From assembly GCA_040881685.1 (NCBI GenBank), contig JBBECS010000036.1, forward strand, positions 1-64,000: a DNA stretch of 64,000 nt, given 5' to 3'. Source of the stretch: Acidimicrobiia bacterium (GTDB lineage: Bacteria > Actinomycetota > Acidimicrobiia > IMCC26256 > PALSA-555). The notes below the pieces were generated by a model. The model worked only from the letters and a program-made list of their open reading frames with translations, was not told the DNA's origin and made no database searches. Positions 26,169 through 33,683 of this stretch are shown piece by piece; the stretch's first letter is position 1, and each line of letters begins with the position of its first letter. A program made the translations under genes and the position numbers.

Positions 26169-27443
26169 ATGTGGGACTTCTCGACCGAACCCGAATTCCA
26201 GGAGAAGCTCGACTGGATCGAACGGTTCATGGAGGACGAGGTCTATCCGCTCGAGACGCTTGACCTCACGCCAGACCAGCTCCTGCGCGCGACCGCGCCG
26301 CTCAAGCAGCAGGTGAAGGACGCCGGCCTGTGGGCGTGCCACCTCGACCCCGAGCTCGGCGGGCAGGGCTTCGGACAGATGAAGCTCGCGCTGATGAACG
26401 AGACCATCGGCCGTTCGCTGATCCTGGCCCCGCCGATCTTCGGCAGCCAGGCGCCCGACTCGGGCAATGCCGAGATCCTCGCCATCGCGGGCACTGATGA
26501 GCAGAAGGACCGCTGGCTCTGGCCGCTGCTCGACGGGAGTCTGCGCTCCTGTTACTCGATGACCGAGCCCGGTGCCGGCTCCGACCCCACGCTCCTCACC
26601 ACACGCGCGGTGCGCGACGGCGACGAGTGGGTGATCAACGGCCACAAGTGGTTCTCGTCGCGCGCGGCCAAGGCCGACATCATCATCGTCATGTGTGTGA
26701 CCGACCCCGAGCAGCCGCCGATCTCTCGAATGTCGATGTTCGTGGTGCCGGCCGACGCGCCGGGCGTCAACGTCGTACGCGAGGTGGGTGTGCTCGGCCT
26801 CGGCGAGGCACACCACGCCGAGGTCATCTACGACAACGTGCGGGTTCCCGCTGACCATCTGCTCGGCGATGAGGGTGGCGCGTTTGTGATCGCGCAGAAG
26901 CGACTTGGGCCCGGCCGCATCCATCACTGCATGCGCTGGCTCGGTCAAGGCCGTCGCGCGTTCGACATGCTCTGCGAGCGGGCACTCACCCGGGTCACGC
27001 ACGGCAGCGTGCTGTCGGAGAAGCAGACGATCCAGAACTGGATCGCCGACTCCTACGCGGAGATGCAGGCCGCTCGCCTCATGACCCTGCACGCCGCGTG
27101 GACGATCGATCAGCGCGGCACCTCGAAGGCTCGCACCGAGATCGCCGCCATCAAGTTCTTCGGAGCGAAGGTGCTCCACGACGTCATTGATCGGGCCATG
27201 CAGATCCATGGCTCGCTCGGCATGTCGAACGACCTGCCGCTCGAGACCATGTATCGACACGCGCGTGTCGCGCGCGTCGTCGATGGCCCCGACGAGGTCC
27301 ACCGCGTCACGGTCGCTCGGCGTGTGCTCAAGGGCTACAAGCCCCACGACGGCCTCTGGCCCCGTGAGCACATACCCACGAGACGCCAGGCTGCCCGGCA
27401 GAAGTTCGCAGCCCTCCTCGATGAAGCGACCAGCGATCTCTAG
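26169..27443 (+). CDS. Acyl-CoA dehydrogenase (ACAD11/LvaC-like)
   Basis: A 424-aa acyl-CoA dehydrogenase with the FAD loop CYSMTEPGAGSDPTLL (about residues 130-145), NGHKWFSSRAAKAD, VRVPADHLLG, IHGSLGMSNDLPLETMYRHARVARVVDGPDEVH and RRVLKGY. The C-terminal DGPDEVHR is typical of the long-chain/ACAD10-11 branch. Nine bp downstream is an APH-like kinase. In ACAD10/11 and bacterial LvaA/LvaC the two activities act together on 4-hydroxyacyl-CoAs (phosphorylation, then elimination). ATG 26169 (MWDFSTEP) is chosen; ATG 26136 is possible. Confidence 0.85.
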   Translation: MWDFSTEPEFQEKLDWIERFMEDEVYPLETLDLTPDQLLRATAPLKQQVKDAGLWACHLDPELGGQGFGQMKLALMNETIGRSLILAPPIFGSQAPDSGNAEILAIAGTDEQKDRWLWPLLDGSLRSCYSMTEPGAGSDPTLLTTRAVRDGDEWVINGHKWFSSRAAKADIIIVMCVTDPEQPPISRMSMFVVPADAPGVNVVREVGVLGLGEAHHAEVIYDNVRVPADHLLGDEGGAFVIAQKRLGPGRIHHCMRWLGQGRRAFDMLCERALTRVTHGSVLSEKQTIQNWIADSYAEMQAARLMTLHAAWTIDQRGTSKARTEIAAIKFFGAKVLHDVIDRAMQIHGSLGMSNDLPLETMYRHARVARVVDGPDEVHRVTVARRVLKGYKPHDGLWPREHIPTRRQAARQKFAALLDEATSDL

Positions 27444-27452
27444 TAGGGCGGA

Positions 27453-28496
27453 ATGACAGGCGAGCTCGTCGACCCGCTCCGGCTCGCGGCGTGGCTGGAC
27501 GAGCAGCTCCTGGACACTGGGGATGGGGAGCCGCTCGACGTGGAGCGAATCACCACCGGGGCGTCGAACGAGGTGTTCGTCGTACGGCGCGGTGGGGCCG
27601 AGTGGGTGCTCCGTCGGCCGTCACCGAACTCACCCGCTCCGCCCACGACGATGGGTCGTGAGTTCCTCGTGCTCTCGGCGCTGGAGGGCACGCCCGTGCC
27701 GCACCCGAAACCGCATGCGATGTGCAACGACGTCGAGGTGATCGGCGCGCCCTTCTATCTCATGGAGCGCGTGGACGGCTTCCCGGCGCGCATCCCCTTA
27801 CCGCCGCCGTTCGATGCCGACGTTGGTGAGCGCCACGGCATGGGGACCACGCTCGTGGACGCCCTCGCCGACCTCTCCCAGGTGGACTGGCGTGGCCGTG
27901 GCCTCGAGGAGTTCGGCCGCCCCGACGGATATCTCGATCGACAGGTCGACCGTTGGCTCGGCCAGCTTGAACGTGCCCGCAACCGAGACCTTCCCGCCGT
28001 CGACGGCGTTTCCACGTGGCTGCGGGAGCACACACCCGTGATGGGCGAGCCCGGGATCCTCCACGGAGACGTGCACTTCGGCAACGTGATGTTCCATCAC
28101 GGCGGGCCGGCGCGCATTGCCGCAATCGTCGACTGGGAGCAGTCCACGATCGGTGATCCGCTCGTCGACCTCGGGTGGCTGCTCGCGCTTTGGGACGAGT
28201 CAGGCGAAGAGCCGATTCGCGGCCTCTCCGAGATGCGCGTCACGCACGAGGTTGGGTTCCCCACCCGCGCCGAGCTCGCCGAGCGCTACGCCCGCGTGAC
28301 CAGCCGGGAGCTCGAGCACCTCGGTTGGTACGAGGTGCTCGCGCTGTTCAAGCTGGGGTGCGTGCTCGAAGGCGCGTACGCCCGATATGCGACAGGGGAG
28401 AGCACGAACCCGGCGCATGCCAGGCTGGAGCAGATGGTCCCGAGCCTGTTCCGCAGTGCGGCGGCCATCGTCGAGGGAGGCGGGAACCCGCGATGA
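27453..28496 (+). CDS. APH-family phosphotransferase next to acyl-CoA dehydrogenase
   Basis: A 347-aa kinase-fold protein of the aminoglycoside phosphotransferase family. Seen are the N-lobe (ITTGASNEVFVVRRGGAEWVLRRP), catalytic loop HGDVHFGNVMFH (Asp base and Asn) and metal-binding IVDWEQSTIGDPLVDLGWLLALW. Antibiotic resistance is unlikely: the adjacent acyl-CoA dehydrogenase points to the ACAD10/11-type kinases that phosphorylate 4-hydroxyacyl-CoA. An AGGGCGG stretch precedes the ATG. Its stop overlaps the VOC gene start (ATGA), so the three form one unit. Confidence 0.82.
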   Translation: MTGELVDPLRLAAWLDEQLLDTGDGEPLDVERITTGASNEVFVVRRGGAEWVLRRPSPNSPAPPTTMGREFLVLSALEGTPVPHPKPHAMCNDVEVIGAPFYLMERVDGFPARIPLPPPFDADVGERHGMGTTLVDALADLSQVDWRGRGLEEFGRPDGYLDRQVDRWLGQLERARNRDLPAVDGVSTWLREHTPVMGEPGILHGDVHFGNVMFHHGGPARIAAIVDWEQSTIGDPLVDLGWLLALWDESGEEPIRGLSEMRVTHEVGFPTRAELAERYARVTSRELEHLGWYEVLALFKLGCVLEGAYARYATGESTNPAHARLEQMVPSLFRSAAAIVEGGGNPR

Positions 28497-28876
28497 CCGT
28501 GCAGCTCGACCACTTGGTCCTCGCGGTCAACGTCCTCGACGAAAGCCTCGCCTTCTACACCGGCATCCTCGGTCTCGAGCGTGACGGCGAGGACGGTCCG
28601 TTCACGGTCGTACGGGTCACGCCCGACTTCGTGCTCCTCGTCGCGCCCTGGGGAACCGAAGGCGGGCAGCACCTCGCGTTCTCGATGTCAGCCGCCGAGT
28701 TCGGAGACACCTTCCAGCGGATCAAGGACGCCGGACTCGCGTACGGCGACGATCCGCACGCCGCCGACAACATGCACGACCCCGGCGACGAGACCGGCGC
28801 CCACGGCTTGGGGACAACCCTCTACGTCAACGACCCGAACAACCACCTGATCGAGATCCGCCACTACGAGCGTTAG
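28493..28876 (+). CDS. VOC/glyoxalase-family protein
   Basis: A 127-aa vicinal-oxygen-chelate protein: QLDHLVLAVNVLDESLAFYTGILGLERD at the N-terminus, VLLVAPWGTEGGQHLAFSM in the middle and TLYVNDPNNHLIEIRHY at the C-terminus, giving the His...Glu metal-ligand pattern of two babb modules. It is the third gene after the dehydrogenase and kinase (ATGA overlap), possibly an epimerase or lyase for the same pathway. Its stop overlaps the convergent P450 stop. Confidence 0.8.
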   Translation: MTVQLDHLVLAVNVLDESLAFYTGILGLERDGEDGPFTVVRVTPDFVLLVAPWGTEGGQHLAFSMSAAEFGDTFQRIKDAGLAYGDDPHAADNMHDPGDETGAHGLGTTLYVNDPNNHLIEIRHYER

Positions 28877-30057
28877 CTGCGCGGGGTGAACGTGACCGGG
28901 AGGTTGCGCGGACCCCAGATCTGCCCGTGCGACCACTCGATGGTGGTGCCGGGCACGAGCTCGTAGTCGGGGAGTCGGCGCAAGATCTCCTGGACCGCGA
29001 CCTCCGACTCGAGTCGCGCCAGGTGCATCCCGAGGCACCGGTGGATACCCATGCCGAAACCGAGGTGCTTGTTCGGCTTGCGCTCGAAGATCACCTCATC
29101 GGAATCCTCGAAGATCGTGTCGTCCCGGTTGGCCGACGCAGTGAGCAGCAGAACCGGATCGCCCTCGCGCAACTGCTGTCCGCGCAGCTCGGTGTCCTTC
29201 TTCATGACGCGTGCCGGCGACCCGGGAGGGAAGCAACGCAACAGCTCGTCCACTGCTGCGGGAATGAGCGATCGGTCGGACACCAGACGCGCCCGCTGAT
29301 CGGGGTGTTCGGCCAACCACCAGAGCATGCTGGCGATAAACGACGACGTCGTGTCGAACCCCGCCATCATGATGAGGATGCAAAACATCACCCGCTCCTC
29401 GTCGGTGAGCGGGCGGTCGTCAACAGTGGCCTGCACGAGCAGCGTGATCAGGTCGTCGCGTGGCTCGTGCTCGCGCTGGGCGAGGAGTGCCATGAAGTAC
29501 TCGTTCATCTCTTCGTAGGCCAGGGCCGCGCTCTCGGGCTCAGTGGCTGTCGCCTGCGTGATCCGGTGCGCCCAGTCCTCAAACTTCACTCCGTCGTCGT
29601 ACGGCGTCCCCATGATGTCGGCGATGACGCTCGCCGGAAGCTTGCGGGCGAAGTCCCAGAACAGGTCCGCTTCACCTGTCTCGATGAATGCGTCGATCAG
29701 CACACTCACGCGTTTGCGGATCTCGGGCTCGTACTCGGTCATCTTCTGCTGCGTGAAGTACGGCTGCACGATCTGGCGGTAGAACGAGTGATCCGGAGGG
29801 TCAGACATCGTGAGCGGGAATCGACGCTCGCCATGTCCGCTGTTCGGGATCGTCACGACAAACGACGAGAAGTGGTCGGTGTCGAAGTAGACCTCGTGCA
29901 GGTCGTCGTAGGTGGTGATGATCCAGAAGCCGCCGTGTTGGTCGCTGCGCGCCACCGGGCACTGCTCACGCAAGACCGCGTACGCGTCCAGCGGGTCCTG
30001 CATGAACGCGACGTCGTGATGGTCGAAATGCTCGGTGACCTTCTCGACGTCGCTCAT
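28873..30057 (-). CDS. Cytochrome P450
   Basis: A 394-aa soluble P450: I-helix MAGFDTTSSF (acid-alcohol pair intact), ExxR in VDELLRCF, heme loop HLGFGMGIHRCLGMHLAR. The ATG at 30057 follows a G-rich RBS region (GGGGGG at 30061-30066). The upstream region holds a degenerate copy of the 20-bp palindrome (30072-30091). No redox partner is adjacent. The open frame extends upstream without P450 homology, so the ATG is preferred. Confidence 0.87.
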   Translation of the reverse strand: MSDVEKVTEHFDHHDVAFMQDPLDAYAVLREQCPVARSDQHGGFWIITTYDDLHEVYFDTDHFSSFVVTIPNSGHGERRFPLTMSDPPDHSFYRQIVQPYFTQQKMTEYEPEIRKRVSVLIDAFIETGEADLFWDFARKLPASVIADIMGTPYDDGVKFEDWAHRITQATATEPESAALAYEEMNEYFMALLAQREHEPRDDLITLLVQATVDDRPLTDEERVMFCILIMMAGFDTTSSFIASMLWWLAEHPDQRARLVSDRSLIPAAVDELLRCFPPGSPARVMKKDTELRGQQLREGDPVLLLTASANRDDTIFEDSDEVIFERKPNKHLGFGMGIHRCLGMHLARLESEVAVQEILRRLPDYELVPGTTIEWSHGQIWGPRNLPVTFTPRS

Positions 30058-30071
30058 CGATCCCCCCTCGC

Positions 30072-30091
30072 GATCAACGCCGTGGTCGATG
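30072..30091. promoter_or_regulatory. Degenerate copy of the 20-bp palindromic operator
   Basis: GATCAAC, six bases, GTCGATG. Arms match the consensus at 12 of 14 positions with the correct 6-bp spacer. It is 14 bp upstream of the P450 start (30057, minus). It may be a weak site or coincidence. Confidence 0.3.
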
Positions 30092-30121
30092 AAAGTAGAG
30101 GGGCGCGGGCATGCTGTCCAG

Positions 30122-30370
30122 ATGAACATCCCGAAGCGGTGGGCGCGGTTCGCGACCTGGAGCGCCATCGTCGTTCTCATCCCGGTTGCGCTCGTCATGC
30201 TGGGTACTGGGATCGCCGACTACGAGAGCGCCGGCAAGCTTGACGAGCGTGGCGCCGAGGTGCCGGCTGAGGTCGTGCACGTGACGGTGAACACCGGCGG
30301 GGAGGACGGCCCGACGAGCACGCTGACCATTCGGTTCAAGCCGCGAGGCGATGACCCCACGAAGACATGA
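30122..30370 (+). CDS. N-terminal part of a split DUF3592-like membrane protein
   Basis: An 82-aa protein with one transmembrane helix (WSAIVVLIPVALVMLGTGIA, about residues 13-32), then GAEVPAEVVHVTVNTGGEDGPTSTLTIRFKPRGDDPTKT and stop. The end falls in the middle of what looks like a single small beta domain: DUF3592-like proteins continue with a segment like that opening the next frame. It overlaps the next ORF at ATGA. Either a real split or a frameshift (mutation or sequencing error). Confidence 0.6.
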   Translation: MNIPKRWARFATWSAIVVLIPVALVMLGTGIADYESAGKLDERGAEVPAEVVHVTVNTGGEDGPTSTLTIRFKPRGDDPTKT

Positions 30371-30588
30371 CGAACGTTTCGTACGACGGCGACTTCGAGC
30401 ACGACCACCCGCGGGCCGACCGTCAAGGCATCCGCATCGAGTACGACCCCGAGAACCCGGAACATGCCCGGGTCGTGGGCCAGTCGGGCGACGCGCTGGA
30501 CCGGATGATCGGCGGCGCCGTCTTCACCAGGGTGATCGTGGCGTTCGCGATCGTCTCCCGCCGCCGCCCCGACCTCCTCGGCGGGTGA
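30367..30588 (+). CDS. C-terminal part of a split DUF3592-like protein
   Basis: A 73-aa frame beginning TNVSYDGDFEHDHPRADRQGIRIEYDPENPEHARVVGQSGD, which reads as the direct continuation of the preceding ORF (compare the usual order: variable strand, then V.YDP..P..ARV in DUF3592 proteins). Its ATG overlaps the upstream stop (ATGA). The C-terminal part (FTRVIVAFAIVSRR) could be a second membrane segment. It should be considered one gene with 30122-30370 until the frame is verified. Confidence 0.5.
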   Translation: MTNVSYDGDFEHDHPRADRQGIRIEYDPENPEHARVVGQSGDALDRMIGGAVFTRVIVAFAIVSRRRPDLLGG

Positions 30589-30639
30589 GCGGGGACAGCG
30601 TTGGGGCCCGAGCGGGGAGCCCCTGCCCCGGCCAATTCC

Positions 30640-30667
30640 CCAATCCCACTTAAAGTGGGCAGATTGG
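30640..30667. promoter_or_regulatory. Inverted repeat upstream of L,D-transpeptidase
   Basis: CCCACTT, A, AAGTGGG (30645-30659) nested in the wider arms CCAAT (30640) and ATTGG (30663). It lies 39 bp before the start of the transpeptidase gene and 52 bp after the preceding stop. No T-run follows, so an operator is as likely as a terminator. Confidence 0.4.
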
Positions 30668-30705
30668 CCCTCAAACCAGCACTCTGAGTGGTCGAAGGGG
30701 TGGGC

Positions 30706-31512
30706 ATGCGCTCGCCCCGTCGACTGTCGGCCCTCCGGCTGGTCCTCTCGATCTTGGTGCCTGTCGGCCTCGTGGCGGGCGTGGTCTTCAGCGTCACCGC
30801 GGAGGCAGCCACGACCTTCCGCCGCGACGTGGCCCAGCAGCCGGTCGCCAACACCCGCGTGGAGCCAACGGCGCCAGCCCAGCCCGTCCAGCCGGTCGAG
30901 CCCGCCGATCCCCGGGTCATCGTCACCCCGCCCGTCGGGGCTGGCCTCGACATCTACCCGGCGGCCGGAGCTCCGGTCCCAAGCCAAGGTCTGCCCGCGT
31001 TCAACGAGCTCGGATCCCCGCTCGTGCTCTTGGGAGTTCAGCAGTACGGAGACTGGATCCAGGTGCTGCTGCCTACCCGACCCAACGGGTCCACCGGATG
31101 GGTGCGCGCGCAGGATGTGAGCAGGTCGGTGCCGGCCCACCGCGTCGAGATCTCGCTCGCCGCTCACGAGCTGAAGGTCGTTCGCATGAGCGACGACGCG
31201 GTTCTCCTGACGACCGCGGTGGGGATCGGGCGGCCAACGACCCCCACACCGTCGGGCCAGTTCTTCGTGCGCGATCACTTCCCGACGGGCTCGATGAACC
31301 ACCCGTACGGGCCGTTCGCCTTCGGCCTCTCCGGTCACTCCGACGTCTTCTACCAGTTCGGCACCGGTGACGGACGGATCGCGATCCACGGCACGAACCA
31401 GCCGTCGAGCATCGGAGCCGACGCCTCGAACGGTTGCCCGCACGTGGCGAACGACATCGTGCTCGCGCTGATCGACTACCTCCCGCTCGGCACTCCCGTC
31501 ATCATCTCGTAG
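30706..31512 (+). CDS. L,D-transpeptidase (YkuD) with SH3-like domain
   Basis: A 268-aa exported peptidoglycan cross-linking enzyme. Signal anchor LRLVLSILVPVGLVAGVVFSV near the N-terminus, a Pro-rich linker (APAQPVQPVEPADP), an SH3-like segment ending GWVRAQDVSRSV, and a C-terminal YkuD domain (VEISLAAHELKVVRMSDD through HGTNQPSSIGADASNGCPHVAND). The catalytic Cys lies in SNGCPH, a variant of the usual SHGCIR. It forms 3-3 cross-links in the cell wall. ATG 30706 is chosen over GTG 30688. Confidence 0.85.
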   Translation: MRSPRRLSALRLVLSILVPVGLVAGVVFSVTAEAATTFRRDVAQQPVANTRVEPTAPAQPVQPVEPADPRVIVTPPVGAGLDIYPAAGAPVPSQGLPAFNELGSPLVLLGVQQYGDWIQVLLPTRPNGSTGWVRAQDVSRSVPAHRVEISLAAHELKVVRMSDDAVLLTTAVGIGRPTTPTPSGQFFVRDHFPTGSMNHPYGPFAFGLSGHSDVFYQFGTGDGRIAIHGTNQPSSIGADASNGCPHVANDIVLALIDYLPLGTPVIIS

Positions 31513-31527
31513 CCCCGAACGTCGGTT

Positions 31528-32727
31528 TCAGACGACGCCGGACTCCCTGAGCTTCTCAAGATCCTCAGCGGTGACGCCAAGCAGGCCGCAGTAGATCTCT
31601 TCGTTGTGCGCGCCGATGTCGGGCCCGGTCCAACGCACGGAGCCCGGCGATGCAGACAGGCGCGGTACCGCGTTCGGCATCTTGACCGGGCCGAGATACG
31701 GGTCGTCGACGGTGATGATCGCGTCGCGGTCCTTGTAGGCGGGGGAGTCGACAATGTCGGCGGCGTCGTGGGCCATGGCGATCACTGCGCCGGCCTCCTC
31801 GAACGCGTCGAGCACTTCCTGTGCCGAGCGTGCCGCGATCCACTCGCCGACCGCGTCGAGTAGGGCTTGCATGTTCTCGGGCACGTTGCGCGACACGGGT
31901 GTGGCGAACCGTGGATCATCGGCGAGCTGCCCGCCGCCCACGAGCAACAGCATCCGACGGATGACGGTCTCGGCTGCCGCTGACATCGAGAGCCATTTGC
32001 CGTCGGCCGACTGGTAGACGTTGCCAACCATCAAGCCGAGCGGGAAGCGGTTCCCGGCGCGCTCGGTGACGACGCCGAGCTGGTCGTACGTGGGGATGTG
32101 CCACTCGATCATGCGGAACAGCGTCTCGAACAAGGCCAGGTCGACGATCTGCCCGGTGCCCGTGCGTTCGCGGTCGTGGAGCGCGGCCAGCACGCCGTAT
32201 GCACCCATCAGCGCCGTAGACGTGTCGCCGAGCGAGAAGCCGATGTGATTCGGCGGTCCCTGGGGAAAGCCAGACAGGTGCAGCGCACCACTCAATGCCT
32301 CGGATGGGCGTCCGAACATCGGCTTGGGGTTCGACGCGGCGCTCTGCTGCCCGTAGCCGCTGATGCGGAGCATGATCAGGCGCGGGTTCTCGGCGTGCAG
32401 CCGCTCCCACCCGATGTTCCAGCGCTCCATCGTTCCTGGACGGAAGTTCTCGACGAGCACGTCGGCGTCGCGCGCCAGGCGCATCAACAGCTCCTGACCC
32501 TCTGGCGTGCGCAAGTCGAGAGTGATGCAGCGCTTGTTCCGGCCGGCCACCGTCCACCACAGAGGGCGGTCGTCCTTCCGCGGTCCGAGCCGGCGCAGCC
32601 CGTCGCCCTCCGGCGGCTCGATCTTGATCACGTCGGCGCCCAGGTCGCCGAGGAGCGTGGCGGCGAACGGCCCGGCGAGCACGTGACCCACGTCGATGAC
32701 GCGCAGGTCGTCGAGCGCCTCGCTCAT
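31528..32727 (-). CDS. CaiB/BaiF family CoA-transferase
   Basis: A 399-aa class III CoA-transferase: LRVIDVGHVLAGPFAATLLGDLGADVIKIEPPEGDGLR at the N-terminus, NKRCITLDLRTPEGQELLMRLARDADVLVENFRPG, and QIVDLALFETLFRM with the catalytic Asp. It moves CoA between acyl groups, usually activating a carboxylate with succinyl-CoA or similar. It is the last gene of the six-gene minus-strand operon, and its ATG overlaps the CitE-like stop (ATGA). Confidence 0.87.
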   Translation of the reverse strand: MSEALDDLRVIDVGHVLAGPFAATLLGDLGADVIKIEPPEGDGLRRLGPRKDDRPLWWTVAGRNKRCITLDLRTPEGQELLMRLARDADVLVENFRPGTMERWNIGWERLHAENPRLIMLRISGYGQQSAASNPKPMFGRPSEALSGALHLSGFPQGPPNHIGFSLGDTSTALMGAYGVLAALHDRERTGTGQIVDLALFETLFRMIEWHIPTYDQLGVVTERAGNRFPLGLMVGNVYQSADGKWLSMSAAAETVIRRMLLLVGGGQLADDPRFATPVSRNVPENMQALLDAVGEWIAARSAQEVLDAFEEAGAVIAMAHDAADIVDSPAYKDRDAIITVDDPYLGPVKMPNAVPRLSASPGSVRWTGPDIGAHNEEIYCGLLGVTAEDLEKLRESGVV

Positions 32728-33683
32728 GTGTCCTCCTGCATTGCCTCGCTCGCTGCGGTCGGGGATACCCCGCCCGCGGGCGCTCGCTCGGTCGGCGCGG
32801 AGTGCGCGTGGCGAGTCAGGAGGTCGCGGGCGACGCGCACCATCGCCGCGTCGACCATCTGGCCCTCGTGATCGAGGGCGCCCATGCCGTCCCGCGCCGC
32901 GCCGTCCCACGCCTCGAGGAGACGCTTGGCTGCCGCCACATCGTCGGGCGTTGCGCCGAACACTTCGTTGACGATCTCAACGTGTGATGGGTGGATGACC
33001 ATCATCCCTTCGTAGCCGATGGCTCGTGATTGCCGGGCGAACGCCTCGACCTCGTCGAGCTCTCGAAGGTTGGTCACGACGCCGGTCATCGGGTTGGGGA
33101 CACCAGCCGCCCGCATGTCGACGAGGATCTCCGAACGCAGGTACAGCGTCTCCAGGAACAGCGGTGGCGTCCAGCCGAAGCCGAGCGCATGGGCCAAGTC
33201 ACCGTTCAGCGCCGCGGCTCCACCCATGTACGCCACCCGGGGAGACGACGACGCCAGGTCGAAGGCGCGGCGAGCGGCCGCCGCATTCTCCACGCTTGGC
33301 CACACGCGCACCGAGCCGCTGGGGAGTCCGGCCCGACGTTCGCGCTTGTCGAGACCTTTGGCCACGCGCTGCACCTCGGCGGGCTCGGTCACTTTGGGCA
33401 CCATCACGGCGACGAGACCCTGCTGCACGATGGCGTCGAGATCGGCATCGAGGCAGCTCTCGGAGAGCGCGTTGATGCGGACGCAGACGGCGGGCGCTGC
33501 ATCACCGGCACCGAGCCACTCCGCCACGACGGCGCGGGCGTCACCACGCTCGGTCGCGGGCACGGAGTCCTCGAGGTCGAGGATGACCGCGTCTGCGCCC
33601 GATGCAACCGCTCGCTCGCGGAAGTCGCGTCGATGTCCGGGGACGAACAGCGCGGAGCGGATCCGCGGTGGCGCCGCGCTCAT
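32724..33683 (-). CDS. HpcH/HpaI-CitE-like C-C lyase with repeat-derived tail
   Basis: A 319-aa TIM-barrel lyase of the citrate-lyase-beta/malyl-CoA lyase family: RSALFVPGHRRDFRERAVASGADAVILDLEDSVP (Asp and metal-binding Glu region), VWPSVENAAAARRAF, YMGGAAALNGDLAHALG and GMMVIHPSHVEIVNEVF. It cleaves or forms a beta-hydroxy- or beta-methylmalyl-type CoA. The last about 20 residues (TERAPAGGVSPTAASEAMQ) are encoded by a type-1 palindromic repeat and are not family sequence. The start overlaps the amidohydrolase stop and the stop overlaps the CaiB start (both ATGA). Confidence 0.85.
   Translation of the reverse strand: MSAAPPRIRSALFVPGHRRDFRERAVASGADAVILDLEDSVPATERGDARAVVAEWLGAGDAAPAVCVRINALSESCLDADLDAIVQQGLVAVMVPKVTEPAEVQRVAKGLDKRERRAGLPSGSVRVWPSVENAAAARRAFDLASSSPRVAYMGGAAALNGDLAHALGFGWTPPLFLETLYLRSEILVDMRAAGVPNPMTGVVTNLRELDEVEAFARQSRAIGYEGMMVIHPSHVEIVNEVFGATPDDVAAAKRLLEAWDGAARDGMGALDHEGQMVDAAMVRVARDLLTRHAHSAPTERAPAGGVSPTAASEAMQEDT
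32755..32777 (-). repeat. Type-1 palindromic repeat, copy 3
   Basis: On the minus strand GCGGGCGGGG, TAT, CCCCGACCGC (9 of 10 pairs), followed by AGCGAGCGAGGC. It lies in frame inside the 3' end of the CitE-like gene, in the third reading frame relative to copies 1 and 2. Confidence 0.7.

Noticed and set aside
27453-28496. Aminoglycoside resistance gene
   Set aside because: The APH fold is real, but the neighbouring acyl-CoA dehydrogenase and the operon structure point to acyl-CoA metabolism.
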